Assembly: GCA_947594095.1 (NCBI GenBank)
Contig: CANQEA010000003.1
Coordinates: 1 to 52,788 of the forward strand
Direction of reading: 5' to 3'
DNA length: 52,788 nt
Origin: an uncultured Clostridia bacterium
GTDB lineage: Bacteria; Bacillota_A; Clostridia; TANB77; CAG-508
Made by a program: the position numbers and the translations under genes. This document shows positions 45,324 through 52,788 of the stretch, piece by piece (the stretch's first letter is position 1; every line of letters begins with the position of its first letter). The notes beneath the pieces were generated by a model. The model was not told the origin of the DNA. It made no database searches and saw only the letters and a list, made by a program, of their open reading frames with translations.

Positions 45324-48300
45324 ATGAAATGCAAAAATAAAAGAAGACTCATGTTAATAATTTTATTAATAATAACTATAGCTGTATTTTGCATGCTACT
45401 TAATTTTTGCAAAACAGAAACTAACACCAAAACCATTAATGGAGAGATAGAAAATGCTAAAATACCAGAAATAGACTTTGATAGCAATTTTTGGTATCAT
45501 GAAAATGGATATAGTTTACAATATTGGGGAATTGAGTTAGATAGATATATACCTGATAGCAAAATAATTGGGGATGTAAACCAAGATGGTTGTGTTTCAC
45601 AAATTGATCGTTACTATATATATAGTGCAATAACAGGGAAAAAGGAACTTTCAAATCAAGCTAAAATTAATGCAGACGTAAACGGGGATGGTCGCATTAA
45701 TGCATCAGATGGAGAATGTATAAATAATTTCTATTGGTATGAGGATAATGATTCTAAATCTAAGGGGAATATAACTGTACCAAAACATTTTATTATTCCA
45801 GTAGGTACTTCAATAAAATTAAAAGTAATTGAATTTAGTAACTATCAATTTGGTGATCTAAAATGGACTTTTTCTGAAGTTGAAGACCTTCGAGTAGGTA
45901 ATAATGAAGTAAATAGTTGGTATGGCTCGAATGGTGTTAAACTACAATGGAATGAATCAGCTTCATGTATAGAGAATGAAGAATTTTCTATTAATCAGAA
46001 TATGGAACTAAAACTAAAAAAGGTCTGTAAGACTTGTATACAGGCGTGGAATAATGCTTCTTATACATCGGAAGAAGCTGAAGACTTGCTTTATATAGAG
46101 GGAATAGGAACAAGAAGTACATCTCTTGCAATAGCAGTAGATGAAAAAATGGATTATTCAACAATCAAAGGAGATGTTAATTGTGATGGATATATAACCT
46201 ATTATGATTATGTACTTATACAGAGATATACTATAAACCAACAAAGAAATGAAATATCAGACCAAGGATTTAAAAATGCAGATGTAGATAATCAGAATGG
46301 CGTACAAGCAGCGGATGCAAATGAAATATTAAAATATTTACAAGGAGAAACGTCAAAGATCACTATGCCACTATATAATCAATTAACTAAAAATCGAACT
46401 ATTAAGTTAAAAGCACTTAATGAAAGTGGGTATGCTGCCACAGAAGTTACTTGGAGAAGTACTAATACTGCTGTTGCCTCAATAAATAGTGGTCAAGTTA
46501 CTATAAAAGGGATTGGACATGCACAGATTATTGTAACGAAAGGTAATCATTCAGATGTGTTTTGTATAGAAGGAATTGAAGCTAAACAAGTACAATATAC
46601 TGTTAATCATTATAAACAAGATCTTGATGATAGCTATAAGGATACAGATGCTTTGAAAGAGACAGAAACGTTTTATACTACATCAGGCGAGAATATGCAA
46701 GTTGCAACCAAAAATTATACTGGATTTGAAACACCTACTAATCAAACAGTAATAATTAGAGAAGATGGTTTAACTGTTGTTAATTACTATTATAAAAGAA
46801 AGAAATTCACTCTTACATTAAATTCATCAGATCATGTTAGTGTTTCTAACAATCAAACTGGAACGGGCAGTCTTTATTATGAAACATCAGTTACTTTAAC
46901 TGCTTCACCAACTACTGGATATAAATTTAATAAATGGACATTTAACCCTAGTATTAATGGTGTAAATTTGCAAAATTCTAGGATTACATTTAAAATGCCA
47001 GCAAACAATGTTTCAGTAACACCATCTGTTGCTCCAATTCAGTACCAAGTTAGATATAATGGTAATAATGCAACTAATAATATAAGTATGCCAAATAGTA
47101 CACATACTTATAATCAAAGTTCAACTTTAAGTAGCAACAAATTTGAAAGAGAATATAATATAACCTATTATCCTAACTATGATAATCAATCTGCTTCTAC
47201 TAAATCTTATAAATATAAATTTATAGGCTGGACAAAAGAAGCAAATGGATCTACCATAATTTCAAATGCCTATAATTTAGCATTTAGTGAAAATGACGTA
47301 GTTGATGTATATGCTAAATGGGAACCCGATTCTGAAAATAACACTCCATATGTTCCAACTAGAACTGGTTATAAATTTGCAGGTTGGTATACAAATTCAA
47401 GTTGCACTGATGGTTATCAAAAAACTGGTGCAAACGGCGAATTTACAACTCCACCTACTTCGACTATGACAGTTTATGCTAAATGGATCGCTGAACAATA
47501 CAATGTATCCTTTGATTACAATGGTGCTACTGGAAATAAAGAAACTAATTCTAAAACTGTAACTTATAATTCTTCTTATGGTATATTACCTATTCCAGAA
47601 AGAAAATATGCTATAAATTATAATACTAAAGATGGAAATAACCCAACAAATGCACCTAAAGAAGCTAAATACAATTTTGATGGTTGGTATAAACAAAAAG
47701 ATTCTTTCAGTGAAAAGGTTGAAGCATCGACAACTGTAGATACAGCTGAGGCACATACTTTACATGCAAAATGGTCAGGAGGGAATATAACTTTACCTAC
47801 ACCAACAAGAAATGGATATACTTTTGAAGGTTGGTATAAAGATAATTCCTTGTCACAATTAGCAGGGCATGCAGGGGATGATTACACCCCTGGAGAATCA
47901 GTTACTTTATATGCTAAATGGAATCCTATTACTTATGCAATTAAGTATGATGGAAATAAGGAAACGTCAGGTTCAATGTCTAACAGTACTGGAATAAAAT
48001 ATGATCAAAACTTTAAATTAAGTAAAAATGAATATAAGCGTGAATATACTGTAACTTATCACTATAATTATAATGGAGCGCCTGAAGATACTTCAAAAAC
48101 AGCATGTTATATATTTAATGGGTGGGCTAGATCAGCTGAGGAAGCAAAAGTATTTGACGATCAAGATACAGTAAGCAATTTAACAACACAAGATAATCAA
48201 ATAGTTACATTATATGCTAATTGGACAGCCACTAGCGTTAAATATAAACCAAAAAGAGCAGGGTATGACTTTTTAGGTTGGTATAAAAGTTCAGGTGGTA

Positions 48301-51300
48301 GCGAAAGAGTCGATAGTGCAGATTCAGTTGGACAAATTACTCCAAGTTCAAATATTGAAGTATATGCAAAATGGAAAGCAAAAAATGACACAAAATATAA
48401 AGTACAATTTTACCTTCAAAATAATGATGACATAGATCCTTCTGACGGAGAAGATAGAAGAACATGGCCAAGTGAACCTTATAAAGAAATTATAAGAGAA
48501 GGAATCACAGATACAAAAGCTATGATAGAGCAAAATGATAAGTCACCAATAATAGATGAAGAAACAGGACATACATATGTATTTGAAACTAACCCAAATG
48601 GATACGAAAATGTTTTATCAGGAACAATAACAGGACATTTTGGAGATGGAGATACAGTTGAAAGTGATGATGTACAAATTAATTCCTCTGATAATGGAAC
48701 TTTAGTATTAAAGTTATATTTTAGACAAGTATATACAGTAACATATACAGACGGTATGGATGGAGAAGTTTTTGCTGATCAAGTAACTAAAAACTTGGAA
48801 TTAGGTACAATTACACCTCATTTTAAGGGACCATATGGAATACCACCAAAAATTCCAGGATATACGTTTGAAGGTTGGTATTCAAGCGTAGAACCTCATG
48901 ATCAGATATCTGAGTATGTATGTAATGATGTAGTGTATACAGCAAGGTGGGTACCTGACAAAAATACGCCATATACAATAGCATATTATTATCAACAAGA
49001 TGATGGAACTTATTCAGAAGAACCTTCTCTAACAGACACAACTAGAGTTGGAGAAAATGGAACTATGGTAAGTGTAAAAGATTCTGATAAAGAACCAAAT
49101 CCAGAATATAGAAAAGGTGAAGGAAGAAAGTATATATTAGATGAATCACAAGCAAATTTATTTACACATGAAATCTATGTAAAGAAAATAGGAGAAGAAG
49201 AATATGAATATTTAACACTAAAAGTATACTTTAAGCAACAATACACTATAAGCTACAGAAAAGGAGATCACGGAACATTTGAGGAACAAACAACATCAGG
49301 ATTAGATTACAACAGCGATACGCCACCATTTACAAATGAAAAAACTTGTGATATCGGATATAGCTTTGCAGGATGGGAACCAAACTTTGAAAGTAAAGTA
49401 ACAAGAAGTGTTGACTATGTAGCTAAATGGCAAGCAAATAGTTATACTTTAACATTTAATGCAAATGGAGGAACAGTTTCTCCTGATAAAATAACACAAG
49501 ATTATGAGACAGAAATAAATATGCCAACACCTACAAGAACATATACCGTAAAATACGAAACTAACCAAGGAGACCCTATGGATAACAAAGTATTTGATTA
49601 TCATTTTGATGGTTGGTATACAGAAGAAGGAGAAAAAAGAGAATACACAACAATGCCACCGTATGATGAGACATTATATGCTAGATGGTCAAGTGTAGCT
49701 TATGAGTTACCTACACCAACTAGAGCAGGTTACAATTTCCTTGGTTGGTATACAAATGAAAATTTAGAAGATGGTAAATTAGAAAGTACATATGTACCAA
49801 CACAAGATATCACATTATATGCAAAATGGGAAGCTAGAGCAGATACTAAATATACAATAAACCATTATAAACAAGGATTTAATGAAGATTATCCAGAAGA
49901 ACTAAAAGAAGTAGAAGAAAAATATGGAACAACAGATACAAAAGTAACACCAGAATTTAAAAATTACACTGGATTTACTCCAAAAGATACAACACAAGAA
50001 ATAACAATTAAAGGTGATGGAACAGCAGAAATAAACTACTATTATACAAGAAATAAATATTATTATGTATTAGGATCACATGAATATGTTTCAACAGAAG
50101 GAAGTACTCCTTCAGGAGAATATTATTATGAAGCACCAATTACGTTAAAAGCAACAGTTGACAATGTACATACATTTGTACAATGGATAAGTAGTAATAC
50201 AAACCTAATAGAAAATCAAACTTTAGCAGAAACAACAATAAATATGCCAGCTGGAAATATTTCTATGATTCCAGAAGCAAAAATAAGTGACTTTACTCTA
50301 ACATTTGATGGAAATGGAGGTACACCTGAAAAAGAAAGTATAACAGCTCAATATGATACAGAAGTAACTTTACCTGGTGCATCACGTAGTCATAAAGTAA
50401 CATTTGAAACAAATGGAGGTAATATCTGTGAAGCACAAACTATAAATTATGATTTCTTAGGATGGTATACTGGTAAAGAAACTGGAAACAAAGTAGAATA
50501 CACAAAAATTCCAGATCATAATCAAACATTATATGCAAGATGGTCTAGAGAAGCAATCACATTACCTAATTCAGCAAAATCTGGTTATATTCTTGAAGGA
50601 TGGTATACTGATAAGGATTTAACAAACAAAGTAGAAGGAACGACATATGAAATTACTGAAGATACAACTTTATATGCAAAATGGGTAGCAAATTCTTATA
50701 CATTAACATTTGATGCAAATGGTGGAACAATTGAAGTAGACGGAGAAAATGTAACACAAACAAAAATAGAAGCAACTTATAATGATGAAATTACAATGCC
50801 AACACCAACAAGAAGCTATACAATTAAGTATGAAACAAATGGTGGAAGTAGCTGTAAAGATACAGTATTTAATTACAACTTCGATGGATGGTATACTGAT
50901 ATAACTGATGGAGTAAAAGCAGAATATAAAACAATGCCACCTTATAATGAAACTCTATATGCTATGTGGTCAGATGAAGGAATTAGTCTACCTACTCCAA
51001 CAAGGGCGCATTATAAACTAGAAGGTTGGTATTCTGATGAAGATTTAACTCATAAAGTAAATAGTTCTTCATACTTACCAATAGATGATGTAACCTTATA
51101 TGCAAAATGGATTCAAAATAGTTATACATTAACTTTTGATGCAAATAATGGAAAAGCTACTAAAACTAAAATAACAAAGTACTATAATGAAGAAATTGAA
51201 TTACCTGATGCTTCAAGAAAACATACAGTATCATTTGACACAATAAAAGGAACTTCTTATAAAGACGTAGTAGTAGAATTTGAATTTCTTGGTTGGTATA

Positions 51301-52490
51301 CAGATAAAGAAAATGGAACTAAAGTAGAATACACAAATATGCCAGATCATGATGAAACATTATATGCTAGATGGTCAGATGAAAGTATCACATTGCCAAC
51401 TCCTTCAAGAGGAAATTATGATTTTATTGGATGGTATACTGAAAAAGAATATGAAAATAAAATAACAACATCTACATATACACCAACAAAAGATATTACT
51501 TTATATGCAAGGTGGGTAGCAAAAGACTCTATATTACAAAGCATATATGTTAAAACAGAACCATACAAAATAAATTATTTAGAAGAACAAGAATTTAACC
51601 CAGATGGTATGGAAATTGTAGCCGTATATAGTAATAGTAAAAAGAAATATATAACTAACTATACCTATGAACCAACAGACAAATTGAAATTAGATACAGA
51701 AGAAATAAATATTACCTATACAGAAAATGGTATAACAAAAACTACTTCATTACCAATTACAGTAGTAGATAAGTCAAAAGCAGTTCTAAATTATGATATA
51801 AGAAAACCAACAAAGAAAAATGTAACTGCAACAGTAGAAGCAAGTCAAGAAATAGTTGATTATATAGCTGATCATTATGAAGAATGGCAAAAATCTGAAG
51901 ATGGAAAATCTGTATATAGAGTATTTACCGAAAATGGCAAAGATGATATAACAGTAACATTGGAAGATGGAGGAGAATATCAATTTGATGTAGAAGTAGG
52001 AAACATTGATAGAACACCTCTAAAAGCAGAAGTAACTTATGATTATGATGAAGAAGATGATGAAGTAACTGTAGAAGTAGAATTTAATCACCCAATTGAT
52101 GATGTTGAAACTCAACTTCCAGATGGTTGGGAACTATCAGAAGATGGAAAAAAACTAACAAAGAAATTTAAAGAAAATACTTCTGAGAAGTTAACAGTTA
52201 CAGATGAACTAGGAAATGAAACCACAATAGACATAAATGTTACACAAGTTGGAAGCAACAAAGGAAATAACAACAATAATTCAAATGACGACGGAAACAA
52301 TGAGGGAAATGGTTCTAATTCAATAGATGATTTGTGGGGTTCTGGATCATTTGGAAAGAAAGATCCAACATTAAGTGATAAATTAATACCTAATACTGGA
52401 AAAACAATAATAATAACTTTATGTATTGCAATAGTACTATTAACAATTCTAGCTGTTTACCAATATAAAAAATATAAAGATATTAAATAA
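45324..52490 (+). CDS. Giant wall-anchored surface protein with dockerin-like modules and InlB-type beta repeats
   Basis: A 2,388-residue surface protein. A signal/membrane segment is at about 9-27. Two dockerin type I-like modules with Ca-binding D-x-N-x-D-G loops follow: GDVNQDGCVSQID with DVNGDGRINASD (about 78-137), and GDVNCDGYITYYD with a second half (about 280-345). Next come a bacterial Ig-like domain (about 350-415), MucBP-like segments with NHYKQ (about 430 and 1513), and about 16 InlB/Flg_new beta repeats ending in Y-A-K/R-W, with GWYT cores (about 500-2065). A further Ig-like domain (about 2070-2150), an Asn/Gly-rich spacer, the sortase-type signal LIPNTG (about 2354), a hydrophobic helix and a Lys tail close the protein. 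Probably an adhesin. No CGG break. Confidence 0.88.
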   Translation: MKCKNKRRLMLIILLIITIAVFCMLLNFCKTETNTKTINGEIENAKIPEIDFDSNFWYHENGYSLQYWGIELDRYIPDSKIIGDVNQDGCVSQIDRYYIYSAITGKKELSNQAKINADVNGDGRINASDGECINNFYWYEDNDSKSKGNITVPKHFIIPVGTSIKLKVIEFSNYQFGDLKWTFSEVEDLRVGNNEVNSWYGSNGVKLQWNESASCIENEEFSINQNMELKLKKVCKTCIQAWNNASYTSEEAEDLLYIEGIGTRSTSLAIAVDEKMDYSTIKGDVNCDGYITYYDYVLIQRYTINQQRNEISDQGFKNADVDNQNGVQAADANEILKYLQGETSKITMPLYNQLTKNRTIKLKALNESGYAATEVTWRSTNTAVASINSGQVTIKGIGHAQIIVTKGNHSDVFCIEGIEAKQVQYTVNHYKQDLDDSYKDTDALKETETFYTTSGENMQVATKNYTGFETPTNQTVIIREDGLTVVNYYYKRKKFTLTLNSSDHVSVSNNQTGTGSLYYETSVTLTASPTTGYKFNKWTFNPSINGVNLQNSRITFKMPANNVSVTPSVAPIQYQVRYNGNNATNNISMPNSTHTYNQSSTLSSNKFEREYNITYYPNYDNQSASTKSYKYKFIGWTKEANGSTIISNAYNLAFSENDVVDVYAKWEPDSENNTPYVPTRTGYKFAGWYTNSSCTDGYQKTGANGEFTTPPTSTMTVYAKWIAEQYNVSFDYNGATGNKETNSKTVTYNSSYGILPIPERKYAINYNTKDGNNPTNAPKEAKYNFDGWYKQKDSFSEKVEASTTVDTAEAHTLHAKWSGGNITLPTPTRNGYTFEGWYKDNSLSQLAGHAGDDYTPGESVTLYAKWNPITYAIKYDGNKETSGSMSNSTGIKYDQNFKLSKNEYKREYTVTYHYNYNGAPEDTSKTACYIFNGWARSAEEAKVFDDQDTVSNLTTQDNQIVTLYANWTATSVKYKPKRAGYDFLGWYKSSGGSERVDSADSVGQITPSSNIEVYAKWKAKNDTKYKVQFYLQNNDDIDPSDGEDRRTWPSEPYKEIIREGITDTKAMIEQNDKSPIIDEETGHTYVFETNPNGYENVLSGTITGHFGDGDTVESDDVQINSSDNGTLVLKLYFRQVYTVTYTDGMDGEVFADQVTKNLELGTITPHFKGPYGIPPKIPGYTFEGWYSSVEPHDQISEYVCNDVVYTARWVPDKNTPYTIAYYYQQDDGTYSEEPSLTDTTRVGENGTMVSVKDSDKEPNPEYRKGEGRKYILDESQANLFTHEIYVKKIGEEEYEYLTLKVYFKQQYTISYRKGDHGTFEEQTTSGLDYNSDTPPFTNEKTCDIGYSFAGWEPNFESKVTRSVDYVAKWQANSYTLTFNANGGTVSPDKITQDYETEINMPTPTRTYTVKYETNQGDPMDNKVFDYHFDGWYTEEGEKREYTTMPPYDETLYARWSSVAYELPTPTRAGYNFLGWYTNENLEDGKLESTYVPTQDITLYAKWEARADTKYTINHYKQGFNEDYPEELKEVEEKYGTTDTKVTPEFKNYTGFTPKDTTQEITIKGDGTAEINYYYTRNKYYYVLGSHEYVSTEGSTPSGEYYYEAPITLKATVDNVHTFVQWISSNTNLIENQTLAETTINMPAGNISMIPEAKISDFTLTFDGNGGTPEKESITAQYDTEVTLPGASRSHKVTFETNGGNICEAQTINYDFLGWYTGKETGNKVEYTKIPDHNQTLYARWSREAITLPNSAKSGYILEGWYTDKDLTNKVEGTTYEITEDTTLYAKWVANSYTLTFDANGGTIEVDGENVTQTKIEATYNDEITMPTPTRSYTIKYETNGGSSCKDTVFNYNFDGWYTDITDGVKAEYKTMPPYNETLYAMWSDEGISLPTPTRAHYKLEGWYSDEDLTHKVNSSSYLPIDDVTLYAKWIQNSYTLTFDANNGKATKTKITKYYNEEIELPDASRKHTVSFDTIKGTSYKDVVVEFEFLGWYTDKENGTKVEYTNMPDHDETLYARWSDESITLPTPSRGNYDFIGWYTEKEYENKITTSTYTPTKDITLYARWVAKDSILQSIYVKTEPYKINYLEEQEFNPDGMEIVAVYSNSKKKYITNYTYEPTDKLKLDTEEINITYTENGITKTTSLPITVVDKSKAVLNYDIRKPTKKNVTATVEASQEIVDYIADHYEEWQKSEDGKSVYRVFTENGKDDITVTLEDGGEYQFDVEVGNIDRTPLKAEVTYDYDEEDDEVTVEVEFNHPIDDVETQLPDGWELSEDGKKLTKKFKENTSEKLTVTDELGNETTIDINVTQVGSNKGNNNNNSNDDGNNEGNGSNSIDDLWGSGSFGKKDPTLSDKLIPNTGKTIIITLCIAIVLLTILAVYQYKKYKDIK

Positions 52491-52504
52491 TATATCTATA
52501 TGTT

Positions 52505-52537
52505 AAAAAAGAGAAAGCTTTTAGTTTTCTCTTTTTT
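52505..52537 (+). terminator. Terminator after the surface protein gene
   Basis: Stem AAAAAAGAGAAA (52505-52516) / TTTCTCTTTTTT (52526-52537) with its own T-run, 15 bases after the stop. Confidence 0.85.
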
Positions 52538-52627
52538 AATAACTATTGTATGGATTTCAGGTACTAAAATACAATTATTATTAATATAATATATATGTGA
52601 ATTTTGTGTGAATTTTATAAAAAGGTA

Positions 52628-52654
52628 TTGACTTTTTATTAGTTTGGGTATAAA
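52628..52654 (+). promoter_or_regulatory. Promoter of groES
   Basis: TTGACT (52628-52633) and TATAAA (52649-52654) with a short 15-base spacer, just upstream of the CIRCE operator. Confidence 0.6.
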
Positions 52655-52657
52655 GTA

Positions 52658-52684
52658 TTAGCAGTCAACATTAAAGAGTGCTAA
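52658..52684 (+). promoter_or_regulatory. CIRCE operator (HrcA binding site)
   Basis: TTAGCAGTC - 9 bases - GAGTGCTAA. This is the CIRCE inverted repeat with one mismatch in the left arm (G instead of C at position 7). HrcA binding here represses the groES-groEL operon. Confidence 0.93.

Positions 52685-52788
<104 letters not shown>

Overview
This is about 52.8 kb from a very AT-rich, low-GC Gram-positive bacterium of the Clostridia type. The evidence is the SpoIIE phosphatase end, a DacF-like D,D-carboxypeptidase, a glycine T-box, a CIRCE operator, lysine synthesis through LL-diaminopimelate aminotransferase (DapL), and strong AGGAGG ribosome binding sites. No rRNA, tRNA or CRISPR array was seen. 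Most genes are housekeeping genes, with a few accessory inserts.

Main discovery. Ten positions in eight otherwise well-conserved genes break the reading frame in exactly the same way: one extra C stands directly before a glycine GGN codon, so the 0-frame reads CGG. The genes are mfd, a SpoU/TrmH methyltransferase, an alpha-amylase, dnaE, comEC (three times), smc, a DUF2442 gene and a LytR-CpsA-Psr gene. Dropping the C restores the conserved protein in every case. smpB carries an eleventh, probable site. By eye I found no in-frame CGG used as arginine in any native gene, while CGG is common out of frame (about 40 cases on the + strand). dnaE and smc are normally essential, so decay is a poor explanation. 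The simplest biological model is that CGG is an unassigned codon at which the ribosome moves +1 and reads the overlapping GGN as glycine, or that a CGGN quadruplet is read as glycine. This would be genome-wide programmed +1 recoding. A sequence-specific read or assembly error is the rival explanation.

Layout. 1-4746: spoIIE end, WG-repeat membrane protein, an unknown membrane-anchored protein, acpS, tatD. 5025-8851: Rpn-type nuclease and an adenosine-deaminase-like enzyme with a C-terminal Rossmann-like domain. 8917-14614: mfd, then a higher-GC cassette with a broken FGE/C-lectin-fold gene bracketed by inverted copies of a REP-like hairpin, then the rRNA/tRNA methyltransferase. 14635-18661: trmL, a nucleotidyltransferase, rsmA, MazG-like and DUF2075 helicase genes. 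18654-24209: thioesterase, amylase, dnaE. 24236-24584: a compact convergent locus with a 50-residue hydrophobic peptide and a short opposing RNA sharing one terminator, which looks like a type I toxin-antitoxin system. 24612-30309 (minus strand): comEC, an SH3-NlpC/P60 wall hydrolase, smpB and two small membrane-anchored Asn/Ser-rich proteins. 30491-36420: T-box plus glyS, then dapF, dapL, dapB and dapA with one small foreign-looking gene. 36599-44954: coiled-coil protein, smc, DUF2442/DUF4160 pair, comEA, dacF, LCP protein, zinc-ribbon protein. 45324-52490: a 2,388-residue surface protein with two dockerin-like modules, about 16 InlB-type beta repeats and an IPNTG wall anchor. The window ends in a CIRCE-controlled groES.

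Four copies of a REP-like hairpin lie at gene ends. In three of them the stop codon of the neighbouring gene lies inside the repeat.
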